Source: Phaeodactylum tricornutum CCAP 1055/1 (taxonomy: Eukaryota > Bacillariophyta > Bacillariophyceae > Surirellales > Neidiaceae). Taken from it: a stretch of 64,000 nt of DNA. The stretch covers positions 248,001-312,000 of the forward strand of contig NC_011686.1 in NCBI RefSeq assembly GCF_000150955.2, in the 5' to 3' direction. The notes under the pieces are model-generated. The model saw only the letters and a program-made list of their open reading frames with translations. It was not told where the DNA came from and ran no database searches. This document shows positions 9,817-19,523 of the stretch, in pieces (positions within the stretch are counted from its first letter, which is position 1; every line of letters begins with the position of its first letter). The position numbers and the translations under genes were made by a program.

Positions 9817-11022
9817 TTAAGGGCCAATGTTGATTGTTTCTCTCCCTGAGACAGCCGTTCCAACAGGGGAAGGCGAGGCATCGGCAACAGGGGAAGGAGA
9901 GGCATCGGCAACAGGGGAAGGCGACGGATCGGAAACAGGGGTAGGTGAGGGATCGGCAACAGGGGTAGGCGACGGATCAGCAACAGGGGTAGGCGACGGA
10001 TCGGCAACGGGGGTATCAGTCGGTTGGGCAGCAGGGGTAGGCGACGGATCGGCAACAGGGGTATCAGTCGGTTGGGCAGCAGGGGAAACGGTTGGCGTGG
10101 CCGGCGTAGGTCCGCCAGTGGGATCATAGCAATAGTCGGTGCGGCTCGAATCAAGCTCGCCACCACCACATCCCGGCACAGCCTCTCCCCCATCTCGCTG
10201 GAAGCACTCAAGCGTTCCCGCACAGTCACTGTCTACATCGCAGTCACCTTGGCACGCCAACAAGGGGAATACGGAACTCGGGCTGCCGTTGTTGCCGACG
10301 ATAGCCACTGGAGGGCCGTCGGTCGGTTGAGTAACGGGGGTATCAGTTGGTTGGGCAGCAGGGGTATCCGTCGGTTGGGCAGCAGGGGAAACGGTTGGCG
10401 TGGCCGGCGTGGGTCCGCCAGTGGGATCATAGCAATAGTCGGTGCGGCTCGAATCAAGCTCGCCACCACCACATCCCGGCACAGCCTCTCCCCCATCTCG
10501 CTGGAAGCACTCAAGCGTTCCCGCACAGTCACCGTCTACATCGCAGTCACCTTGGCAAGCCATCAACGGAAACGCAGAACCTGGGTTGCCGTTGTTACCG
10601 ACGATAGCCACTGGAGGGCCGTCGGTCGGTTGAGTAACGGGGGTATCAGTTGGTTGGGTAGCAGGGGAAACGGTTGGCGTGGCCGGCGTAGGTCCGCCAG
10701 CAGGATCGTAGCAATAGTCGGTGCGGCTCGAATCAAGCTCGCCACCACCACATCCCGGCACAGCCTCTCCCCCATCTCGCTGGAAGCACTCAAGCGTTCC
10801 CGCACAGTCATCGTCAACATCGCAATCTCCTTGGCAAGCCATCAACGGAAACGCAGAACCTGGGTTGCCGTTGTTACCGACGATTTGGACGCTTTGCTGC
10901 AAAACCCGACCACGAAGTTGCGCGGAAAACGAGATCAATTCACTTCTTGCAGCATCAAATCCTCTGATTTCCAAGGAAATGAGAGTCACCCCAAGGTGGA
11001 GAGAGAGGAACGTAAACTTCAT
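9817..11022 (-). CDS. secreted six-cysteine repeat protein, copy B
   Basis: 401 residues from the ATG at 11022, which matches the start of copy A (MKFTFLSLHLGVTLISLEI). An in-frame upstream ATG at 11124 would add 34 residues with no counterpart and is not preferred. It has three six-cysteine modules like copy A (CQGDC, CAGTLEC, PGC, DYCYDP), joined by Thr/Pro linkers and followed by repeated PVADPSPT-type units. It ends differently from copy A (SPVGTAVSGRETINIGP). The number and length of the linker units differ, as expected of slippage. The two genes are tandem paralogues, presumably with related extracellular roles, which are unknown. Confidence 0.8.
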   Translation of the reverse strand: MKFTFLSLHLGVTLISLEIRGFDAARSELISFSAQLRGRVLQQSVQIVGNNGNPGSAFPLMACQGDCDVDDDCAGTLECFQRDGGEAVPGCGGGELDSSRTDYCYDPAGGPTPATPTVSPATQPTDTPVTQPTDGPPVAIVGNNGNPGSAFPLMACQGDCDVDGDCAGTLECFQRDGGEAVPGCGGGELDSSRTDYCYDPTGGPTPATPTVSPAAQPTDTPAAQPTDTPVTQPTDGPPVAIVGNNGSPSSVFPLLACQGDCDVDSDCAGTLECFQRDGGEAVPGCGGGELDSSRTDYCYDPTGGPTPATPTVSPAAQPTDTPVADPSPTPAAQPTDTPVADPSPTPVADPSPTPVADPSPTPVSDPSPSPVADASPSPVADASPSPVGTAVSGRETINIGP

Positions 11023-12237
11023 TGAAAATGAATTGTTGTAAAGGGCGAAGTAGCTGTTTTTGTGTGTTGAAACTAGATATTTGTGCAAGTTGACAATCTG
11101 CGAATTTCCAATGCTTGTAACCATAACAGTCAGAGAAATGCTGTGAGCAACGGAAATACCGGTATATGGAAAATTCTTTAGTACTGGCAGGGCCGCCCCA
11201 AGCGAGGAATATAGCTATTCTGTGAACCAATCTTCCCAAAAATATACTAAGAACACGTTTACGTTCAATATCATTCCTGCAACGTCTCTGCGCTCAAAAT
11301 CTCATTCAAATCATGAGTTTCTATATCTAGACATTTACACTCCGAGGCCAGAACTCACAAACTATTATCTTTTTTCGCTAAAGTATTACCAAAAAAAGTT
11401 TTTCTTCTGTCCGTTATAAAAAGGAAAATCAGCGACTCTAACCATAGACCTTAGATAGGTCGTTCACATTTCCCGGTATTCGAAATCTCCTATTTCAACG
11501 GGAAAGCAGTCACTCACTGAAGGAACAACATGTGCACCATAGAATTTCACATACAATGGTCTCAATCTATTTAAGAAATGCCTTCCCGAAGAGGATGCAA
11601 TATGCATGCTATGCCCAAACGTAAATTTCACAGCTCTACTAGGAAGGAATAGGTCCTCGCTTTAAAGAGTGATACCAGAGGAAGGCTTTGCACCTATTTT
11701 GACGCGGGACCGTGCGGAAAGCGTGTCTTTAAAAGAATGCGCGGTTTCCGCAGGCCACTTCGCTCGATCGTTTCTAGGTAGGCCAAATCGCGATCCATTG
11801 CTTGTTAGCAAAGTTTGCTTTCCCAGTTAGTGCGAATATTACTTATTGGAACGGTTTCATGACAGAACTGTATTCGGCAAGTAAAAGTGGTCCTTACGCG
11901 TTCCGGGGGAACCCGGTTCCGCTGGCCGATAGTTAACAGAGTTTACTGTCAACTGTAAACCAAAAAACGACATCGAGATACGTCGCAACATTCGGGTGCC
12001 TAATTCGTAGTTAAATGACTTGTGAGCAAAGGGAACGAACCTCGCCACGACAATTTTTAAGACTGTCGACCCACAAACCTTAAGACGAACCCGAAAGCGC
12101 TATCTCTTTCGGGTTCTGATAGTCGTCGCCACCGCACGAAGGTTTCCTATTAAAACGCGTTTATTGGCATAAACTGTGTGGAGACTCGCGTAAACAGATA
12201 CCTTTCGCTAGATACCTTTTCCTAGAATACAGAGAGC
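11023..12237. other. intergenic region
   Basis: The first 0.5 kb is the promoter-side part of the tandem duplication. From about 11540 to 12237 I see no repeat, RNA gene or convincing ORF. The last stretch must contain the promoter of the gene that starts at 12238. Confidence 0.4.
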
Positions 12238-13668
12238 ATGATTGCTGCGTCCGCCCTCAAATGCGCATCCTATGAGGGAAGGAGTGGCGTAGCTGCCGCG
12301 GTCCGGCTGGTGTCGTCAATGCGTACTCGCAACTCCGAGACGATCGGTGCATTGTCGCCGTACTGCTACGATCACACCCACTTGCCATTGTCTACAACAA
12401 GGGCTCAGGCTTTCTCGGCTGCTTCCGCCGTGAGAGACTTTGCAGATCCGCAGGGGGCGGCCCGCAAACACCGTCCGATTTACATCGCGGCGACGAGGCA
12501 GCACGTGGGCAAGACCTCGGTCAGTCTCGCACTGATGAAAGGATTGCAGCGCCGTGTTCCCAAAGTAGGTTTTCTAAAACCCGTTGGACAGCATTCCGTA
12601 CGAATTGCCGAGCTCGACGGCAGTGTCGTGACGGTCGACAAGGACACCGCTTTGATCGTTCAACACTTTGGACTTACACGGCATCAGACATTGCAAGATG
12701 CCAGTCCAGTCCTCATTCCGCCGGGGTACACAAAAGATTACGTTGACGGGAAAATTACGCTCGATACTCAACGTGCCTCCATCGGAAAAAGTTTTCAACG
12801 CGTCGCTTCCTTTGCCGATATTGTCCTCTGCGAAGGAACCGGACATTGCGCCGTCGGTAGCATCGTAGACGCCAGTAACGCCGCCGTCGCGTCTTGGCTC
12901 GGCGCCCGGATGGTCCTTGTGGCCAACGGTGGTCTGGGGAATTCTGTGGACGAACTTGAACTCAATAAGGCCTTGTGCGACAAACATGGGGTTGAGATTG
13001 CCGGCGTTATCATCAACAAGGTCTTGCCCGAAAAGTACGAACAGACAAAATACTATCTGGAGAAAGCATTGCACGATCGGTGGGGTATTCCCTTGCTGGG
13101 ATGCGTTCCGGATCGGGCGTTTTTAGGATGTCCCGCCTTGGCCGATCTAGAGCGTCTCTTCCCCGGCGCGATGTTAGTTTCTGGGCTCGATCATCGACTG
13201 CGACATTATACGGTGCAAGATTTGAACCTCGTCGCCACATCGCTCGAAGTCTTTTTGCGCAATCTGCGAACCGATCCCTCCCGCACGCTTTATGTTTGTC
13301 ACGCTTCCCGAAACGATATCTTGCTCGGCTTCCTTATGGAAAGTCAGCAACGGCCGGACTGGGAAGCCGCGTTAGTTGTCACAGGCTGTCACGATTATCC
13401 CGTCAGTGACCAGGTTTTGCAAATCATCACTTCCATGCCTTCGGCCCCACCGGTGCTCTTGGCATCGCCACCGACGCGACAAGTCATGCACGATATACAC
13501 CACTTTACCCCAAAATTGAATTTTGAGGATGGACACCGCGTCGAAGCCGCTGCCGCTCACTACGAACCCTACATTGACTTCGATCTTCTTTTGTCGAGGG
13601 TCGGAACGACGTCTACTGGCTCCTCGAAATCTACGTCGAAAGCCGGCCTTGCAGTCGCAGTGCCGTAG
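12238..13668 (+). CDS. BioD-like P-loop / DRTGG-domain protein, probably organellar
   Basis: 476 residues, one exon. Residues 1-75 are rich in Ala, Ser and Arg with few acids, like a mitochondrial pre-sequence. Residues about 80-330 form a dethiobiotin-synthetase-like P-loop domain (AAA_26 type): IYIAATRQHVGKTSVSLAL at about 81-99 with GKT at 91-93, FLKPVGQ near 113, CEGTGHCAVGS near 199, and VANGGLGNSVDEL. Residues about 340-450 resemble a DRTGG domain (LYVCHASRNDILLGFL, ALVVTGC, PVLLASPPT). This pair of domains is also found at the N-terminus of some bacterial phosphate acetyltransferases, but here the catalytic PTA domain is absent. The true substrate is unknown; it should not be called a biotin enzyme without further evidence. 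Confidence 0.8.
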   Translation: MIAASALKCASYEGRSGVAAAVRLVSSMRTRNSETIGALSPYCYDHTHLPLSTTRAQAFSAASAVRDFADPQGAARKHRPIYIAATRQHVGKTSVSLALMKGLQRRVPKVGFLKPVGQHSVRIAELDGSVVTVDKDTALIVQHFGLTRHQTLQDASPVLIPPGYTKDYVDGKITLDTQRASIGKSFQRVASFADIVLCEGTGHCAVGSIVDASNAAVASWLGARMVLVANGGLGNSVDELELNKALCDKHGVEIAGVIINKVLPEKYEQTKYYLEKALHDRWGIPLLGCVPDRAFLGCPALADLERLFPGAMLVSGLDHRLRHYTVQDLNLVATSLEVFLRNLRTDPSRTLYVCHASRNDILLGFLMESQQRPDWEAALVVTGCHDYPVSDQVLQIITSMPSAPPVLLASPPTRQVMHDIHHFTPKLNFEDGHRVEAAAAHYEPYIDFDLLLSRVGTTSTGSSKSTSKAGLAVAVP

Positions 13669-13756
13669 ACATAAACACTTGGTCGGGGAGAAGTCCATCG
13701 GAACTTGTACAAACGGAAGCTTTAGAAACGCACAGCAGGAGTAGTAAGAATTGATT

Positions 13757-15105
13757 TCAAGCATCCAGGCTAAGCGTTTGATGCACACATTCTCTATTAT
13801 GTTGCTTTAGATCTCCGCCATCGCGCCAGCACGACAGTACCCTGCCGCTCCGTAGCCATCGGCACCACGTGGCTGTGACGTAGATAACGACATCCCCATC
13901 GAGTTTCCGCAATGTTCGAATCAAGCCATCGATGCGAGCCAACGCTTTAGATACATCACGAATCCGTGCGGGCGGCAGCGGTTTGGCTGTGCCCAGCTCA
14001 ACATACCCACCGTGTTCCACAAGACCTAAAGTCAGCAGTGTTCCCCTTGCCGGCGTATTCCAAACAGCGCTCGCAAAGTTTACATTGCCGTTTCGCAGTC
14101 GACGATATTTGGCTCGGTCCGGGTTTAGCAGAATATTGCGTAAATATGCATGCAATACCGGCCAGTCCAGGTAACAAAGGCGTTGACAGTAAATCAACGT
14201 CCACTCGAGAGCTTCGGATTTTGACGTGAGGTGGTTTGCGGTGGGAAAGGGCAGAATAGGATCGTCCACGATGCAGCTGTAGCAGGCCTGTTCTTGAGTA
14301 GTCGTGTGTATCACGTCCCGTATCGTAAAGCGATGCATGCCCAATGTCGGATCTTCGGGGTGTACTGTAGGCTGTGATGAATTGGTAGGAATAACACGGT
14401 AAGGTATATAATGCAGGATAATGTCGTCAGTGTGGGCGTCCCGAAAGATCCAGGGGTGATCGATCCAAGTCGTCTGGGTCAAAACATGTCCAGGCGCAAT
14501 TTTTTTCCTTCAGGCGCTTCCGCGCCCTTGAAATTGACCCAAAAGACTTGCAAGTACCGGGACGTCGCGTTGGTCACTTGCAAGTACAAGTCAACCTTAC
14601 CACGACGGGATCGAGGATTATATGGCGGAATGACAGGAGTGTCGTCAACCCGACCACGAATGTAAACGCGAAATAGAGAGGCTTCTATGTCGCACCAGCA
14701 TGCAAACCCGGGATGTTCGTCTGTGGCTGTGCGAGCGAATATCGGGGGTCCGGGAGGCTTTGATGTAAGTGAGGAACTACAAAGACTTGAAGAACGCTGT
14801 GTCTTTAATCGCGGCGTAACAGTCTTTTGCCTCCCTGAGAATGGCGCCAGACTACTGCAATCTGCATTCACTTCTGGCTGAACGTCCTTTTGCAGTTTCA
14901 AGGCTTTCGCCAAATCATCCAAAAGAATTCGATTTGGTGTGGATTTTGAGATGAGATGAGCACTTTGGTTGTTGTTCCGAGAAAGCCACCAAAGGTAGGA
15001 GGCAATCGAAATTGCGCAAGTCCACAAAATAGGGACACCTCGCGGCTGGATCGTTTCCTTCCAGATATGCTCAACTGAAGTAGTCCACCAAGGGTCGATG
15101 TACAT
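13757..15105 (-). CDS. membrane-anchored VHL beta-domain / PUB-domain protein, frame-split
   Basis: Two overlapping minus-strand frames read as one protein: 15105-14479 (208 codons) and 14482-13757. The N-terminal part has a single membrane segment (about residues 23-42, ILWTCAISIASYLWWLS). At its end comes a VHL beta domain: VTNATSRYLQVFWVNFKG in the first frame, then PGHVLTQTTWIDHPWIFRDA in the second. The switch occurs at a run of seven A on the minus strand (plus 14500-14506); one more A would make the frame continuous through the domain core. The C-terminal part holds a PUB domain (LRNILLNPDRAKYRRLRNGN, then FASAVW, LLTLGLVEHGGYVEL). VHL domains recruit hydroxyproline substrates to ubiquitin ligases and PUB domains bind the tail of p97/Cdc48, so a proteostasis role is inferred. 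A sequencing error, a real allele difference or recoding could explain the split. Confidence 0.7.
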
Positions 15106-15365
15106 TTACAACAAAAGAGATCCTTCTCAACATTTAACAGAGTTGTTCCGAATTGCAAGCTGTCGACGCAGTTCCGCTTTGGTCTCTGCATATCCAATTA
15201 CTGCAGAGTTTTGTTTTCAGAGAAATTTACAGTACGCTAAGGATGGTCATTCTCGTGAACAGGGTTTTATGTGTTTGCTCTTCACTTTAACTGTCGAATA
15301 ACTTTGAATTTTCAAAATCTCCTCTCGCTGACAGCAAGCAATTGCCCGCTGGCATTGACTATGAG

Positions 15366-15374
15366 TAAAAAAAG
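15366..15374. repeat. 9-bp target site duplication, left (MULE)
   Basis: TAAAAAAAG, repeated exactly at 25696-25704. A 9-bp duplication is typical of Mutator-like elements. Confidence 0.85.
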
Positions 15375-15567
15375 GAGGAAATTCCCTATCCGGGCGACGC
15401 CTAGCCCGCAATTCCCCTATCCGGGCCAAATCCGAGTTTTTCTAAGTAATATTTTTTGAGCGCGAAGTACCTCTTAAGTAACACAACCATTTAGCATTTT
15501 TTCCTTTATATTTGTCTATGATCGTGTAGAGTATATTCCTCATGCATTGGCATCAGTAGCTGTTGGT
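15375..15567 (+). repeat. MULE left terminal inverted repeat (193 bp)
   Basis: Reverse complement of 25503-25695 with no difference seen. Near the outer end a motif, ATTCCCTATCCGGGC, occurs twice (15381-15395 and, with one extra C, 15411-15426), a good candidate for paired transposase binding sites. The inner 100 bp is A+T-rich and may carry the transposase promoter. Confidence 0.93.
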
Positions 15568-15690
15568 GGTAAAAATCAATGCCTCCCATCCATTTGTTGC
15601 CTTTAAAGCAGTTTGCTTGGAACACTTGCTACCAACTCCTACGTGGTACAATCGCACAAAGTTACAAGTACACCAAGAGAATAAACCACC

Positions 15691-17592
15691 ATGAGGCTAG
15701 CAGTCAGTGAAATCTTTCCTTCGTATAATGCTCTCCAGACTGCATGGTTTTCCCACAACCAAGTACTTGAGAAAAACTACAGAATTTTGGAAAACAAATC
15801 TGGAAAGTGCTTTCGAGCCAATTGCATTTCAGCGCCTGAAAGGAACTGGAAACAGAACGAAACAATTTGTCAGTGCCACATCAATGCAAGACCTGTGAAA
15901 AATAGCGACGGTTGCCTCACTGGAGAGTGGAAAATCTGCTCTTTTCATGGTGTGCACACTTGCTCAGATTATGAGTCCACACGAAAACGCAATTATAAGT
16001 GTTCGGTCCTCAATGCGGTTTCTCCGTCATTAAGTGGATATGTTCCAAACCGGAAGAAGCGCATTGGCGCTGCACAACAAGTCAGGGAAATTGCACAAAG
16101 ATCCAATGGAATACACCTTACAAAATCCCATGCCTATAAGGTTGTAACAGCCAAGCGACGCGATGGAATCGAAGTGCACATTGGGCAGTATTTTTTGCTG
16201 ACATCCTACTTCCAGCACTTGAAAAGAGCTGATCCAGAAGGTAGCTTTATACTTGAAACACAGCACAGTTTGTGGCAATCTGAATTTAGGCAGTTTCAGC
16301 GTTGTTATGTTGCATTTTCATTTGCAAAATATGCCTGGAGTGTGGGATCTATTCGTGTTGTTACCAGTGATGGTACATTCACAACTTCTCCAGTTTTTAA
16401 TCACATTATCCTGCTGGCTGTTACTCATGATGGTAACAACCAGCTTGTCCTTTTGGCATATGCTATTTGTGATATTGAGAATGAATCCAATTGGACATGG
16501 TTTGGAGAGCAGATAGGAAAGGACTTTGAGGGAGCTACTGCCTTTGTGGCAGATTTTGACAAGGGCATACAAAGTCATGCATTCCAATCTCTTGTAAGAA
16601 GCATGGGAGCCAAGTTTGGTCGCTGTGTGCGGCACATGATTGCCAATGCACGTGACCATGGCGTCAAACGAAAAATTCCAGATAGTGTTTCTACAGCTGT
16701 TTATGCTTTGGCCAAATGTCGGACAAAGGGTGCATATCAAACATCATTGCAATATCTTGAGCATTTGGACAAGGACATTGCTGATTGGTTCCATGAGCGA
16801 AAAGAGCAGTTTGCAGCATATTTATTTCTTTTGGAAGGGAAGCCAAGATTTGGAAAGCAGCTTAACAATGCTGCTGAGCAAATGAACAGTGTAATTGAGG
16901 AGCTACGACAGCAGCCAATCCTTGATTTGCTTGTTGGATTATCTCAGTGGATGATCAAGAAATTTGTCAAGCATTCTAACCTGTCAAAGCAATGGGCCCA
17001 AGAAGGTCTAACACTGACAGCATTTGCTCAAACAAAACACCTCTCCTGCATGCAAGAGGCTAGTAGACGCTCTGTTTTGATCACTTATCATGAAGGAACT
17101 CTTTGGAGAGCTCAGGTTGCACACCTACACAACAATACTCCTGGATCTAGATTGGATGTTGAGGTCAATGCAGGAACTTTCCAAATTCAATGTCCATGCC
17201 AGTACCAGAATGAGTACGGACGTCCGTGTATCCATGCTATGGCAATTATCATCCATGCTAAGCTTGAACCAAATGACAATAGATGGTACAACTCCCTATA
17301 TCATTTGGTTACATACAGCCAGATGTATAGCTGGCCTATTCCATCAATTTCCTTGTTGGGAAATTTAATGTTGGAAGAGCTTTTGCCACCAGAACACAAG
17401 GTCAGAGGAGGTAGACCCAAGAAAAAACGATATGAATCATCATCAGCAAGGCCAATGACGTGCAGAGCCTGTGGAATAGTTGGTCATACACAGCTTACTT
17501 GCCAAAAGCCGAGCACTCAAATACGATACTTGAATCACCGTCAGCAGGCTTTACAATATGCTGAGTCTGAGGCCAAAATGTCTGTTATGTAA
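15691..17592 (+). CDS. MULE transposase
   Basis: 633 residues, one exon, starting at ACCACCATGA. The N-terminal third has a Cys/His zinc-binding region (GKCFRANC, CQCHINA, CSFHGVHTC), like the FLYWCH/FAR1 domains of these enzymes. The core is an RNase H-fold DDE domain: first Asp in VTSDGTFTTSP (about 226), second in FVADFDKGI (about 287), a C-x2-H pair in GRCVRHMIAN, and the expected Glu in NNAAEQMNSVIEE (about 395). A SWIM zinc finger (CPC, then CIHAMAI, about 505-520) and a zinc knuckle (CRACGIVGHTQLTC, about 590) close the protein. All expected parts are present and there is no break, so the enzyme looks functional. It would cut and join the element's ends. Its low G+C content differs from host genes nearby, which suggests a foreign or horizontally moved element. 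Confidence 0.93.
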   Translation: MRLAVSEIFPSYNALQTAWFSHNQVLEKNYRILENKSGKCFRANCISAPERNWKQNETICQCHINARPVKNSDGCLTGEWKICSFHGVHTCSDYESTRKRNYKCSVLNAVSPSLSGYVPNRKKRIGAAQQVREIAQRSNGIHLTKSHAYKVVTAKRRDGIEVHIGQYFLLTSYFQHLKRADPEGSFILETQHSLWQSEFRQFQRCYVAFSFAKYAWSVGSIRVVTSDGTFTTSPVFNHIILLAVTHDGNNQLVLLAYAICDIENESNWTWFGEQIGKDFEGATAFVADFDKGIQSHAFQSLVRSMGAKFGRCVRHMIANARDHGVKRKIPDSVSTAVYALAKCRTKGAYQTSLQYLEHLDKDIADWFHERKEQFAAYLFLLEGKPRFGKQLNNAAEQMNSVIEELRQQPILDLLVGLSQWMIKKFVKHSNLSKQWAQEGLTLTAFAQTKHLSCMQEASRRSVLITYHEGTLWRAQVAHLHNNTPGSRLDVEVNAGTFQIQCPCQYQNEYGRPCIHAMAIIIHAKLEPNDNRWYNSLYHLVTYSQMYSWPIPSISLLGNLMLEELLPPEHKVRGGRPKKKRYESSSARPMTCRACGIVGHTQLTCQKPSTQIRYLNHRQQALQYAESEAKMSVM

Positions 17593-18824
17593 TGTAAAGA
17601 TAGTTGTTGCATATTCTAGACTATCATGTTAGGTGTCCTCTATATAATATCATTGTTCATCATTAAGTTGTTCTATTTTATAAGTAAAATTCAATGTAAA
17701 GCATGTAAACAAAGGCATCTACCGTAGAGGACCTCCTTCTGGTTTTCTATTTTACTCTGGTTTTCCATGCAAGCATGAGGAGTGTTGCGATTGCGGGGAC
17801 GCCAAAGCCTGGAACACTGCTGGTTGCAAACAACACCGTCCTCCACCAGCGCTACTTTCCGAAAACGCCACGCATTACCCAGGCAATCCTTTTGAAGCCA
17901 TCCACGCCAGCCGCCGCAGATGCACACTGCCACCTTGGCCGTTGTGGTCGGAGCCGCCGTACACAGCCTTTTCAATACCGTCAAGTGCGCCGGGATTGGC
18001 ACCAATCCTGTACAGTGGAGACAACAATGGGCCGTTGAGGTGGTCAAAATTGCCAATGGCATCGTGCATCCCAAAGATTACGCCCGCATCCAACCCAAGG
18101 AGCGTCGCGGCAATGACGACAACAGCAACCCCACAATATTGACCCGCCCGTTTCTCTGTCCACCTTCTGGGTGGAGGTCACCACCACCCCTGCCTTCCCA
18201 ACCGGATTTCATTTGCAACTACAACTCCACAATGATAACGTATCCTCAAGAAGCACAGGCGTCGACCCAACACCGCCACATGCCAAACAACCCCTCCTGC
18301 AGCGGTTGGGTGCCATGGCAAGCATGACTACAGATGGTGCGGACAACACAATGAATTGTGCGGACTGGTGGAAAAAGCGTGCAGAACACGTTGACGGCAT
18401 TGGTGTACGCGTTTGATACCGCTTCGCAGAAACAGCAAGAGGCGGACCGGATCACGTCAAGTCTCTTTCTGCTTTGCTTGCCTGGCTTGCAACTGGTCAG
18501 CGGCGTCGGCACGATTTGTCTGGATCAACTCGAGGCACGTCAGTATGATTTTGAACATACGGCTTCCGGGATGGATGATGCGGAAGAAGATTTCGTCCAT
18601 CAGCCGTCGAACGATAGCTTGTTGCCGGCCTTGACGTACGTGGCGGGAGACCATCCTCTCATGACATCCTTACTAGCGGCTCCGGACGACTGCTTTTGGA
18701 TTCCCGGTCGACCCGTCACAAGCGGCTGCCGCATATGCTGTGCAATTTAGATTACGTTATTGAGACACTCGGTACTGCGATTCGACTTCTCTTACCACGA
18801 CGCTTTCTGGTATATCACGGGCCA
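17593..18824. other. MULE interior of unknown origin (possible captured host DNA)
   Basis: The first 0.18 kb is A+T-rich 3' flank of the transposase. From about 17775 composition shifts to higher G+C and stays so up to the Copia insertion. Several overlapping open frames exist (plus 17920-18327, plus 18171-18416, plus 18358-18750, minus 17691-18074), but none extends through the region or matches a known family. The longest plausible reading is on the plus strand and changes frame near 18400. This could be a decayed gene fragment, spliced sequence or a non-coding filler; I cannot decide. Confidence 0.4.
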
Positions 18825-19292
18825 TGTCAACTGGAATGACAGTTTTGAATACCGGTTCGCGCGATGGCGCGCACTACTTGGGTCGTGGCACCCAAGGCGA
18901 GCCTGTCGAAACTAATCTTGTGTGTTTGGCCACAAATCCCGACACGGATGGTTTTGGACAGGCGCAATCTCAGTTGAGTATTCAGAAACATGATGTGACT
19001 GTTTCGGGACTCGATCGTTACCATGCTAAGAAGCATGGTAACTATGATGAATGTGCCCACGGTGCCGTGTATAACACCGTGGAGAATAGTGAAACGGACC
19101 ACGATGGCGCTTGGCAGATCGTGGGGCCGAATGGAAAGTGAACAGATTAGCTCTTTAGTTTAGAGTTTATAAATCTTAACAACGATTGTGTGAAAACCAT
19201 ATTCGTTAGTTCGTATCTCTTCGTTAGGAGCCAGACGAGTCTTGATCACCTCGTGCTGTCTTCAGAAGCCAGGAGATACTTGACCGTTGTCA
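18825..19292 (+). repeat. Copia 5' LTR (468 bp)
   Basis: Identical by eye to 24916-25383. It contains two clear stem-loops: arms 19017-19027 / 19032-19042 (11 bp perfect, 4-nt loop) and arms 19057-19064 / 19075-19082 (8 bp perfect, 10-nt loop). Confidence 0.95.
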
Positions 19293-19523
19293 GATTAACA
19301 GTCTTGATTTGCTAATCACTTTGCTCCCGTTTGTTGGGTATTGCCTGGTTCTGTGACAGAACGGCAATAAGGCAACCCATTGGGTAAGACCAGTGGCTTT
19401 GTTGTTGTTGTTGTTTCGATCTGCTGACGAGTCGATCGGATAATTGTTGTCTCGCTTGTCCTTGGTGCACGAGATACTGTGTTTGTCTCGTTTGTCCTTG
19501 GTACACGAGATACTGTTGTGTGA

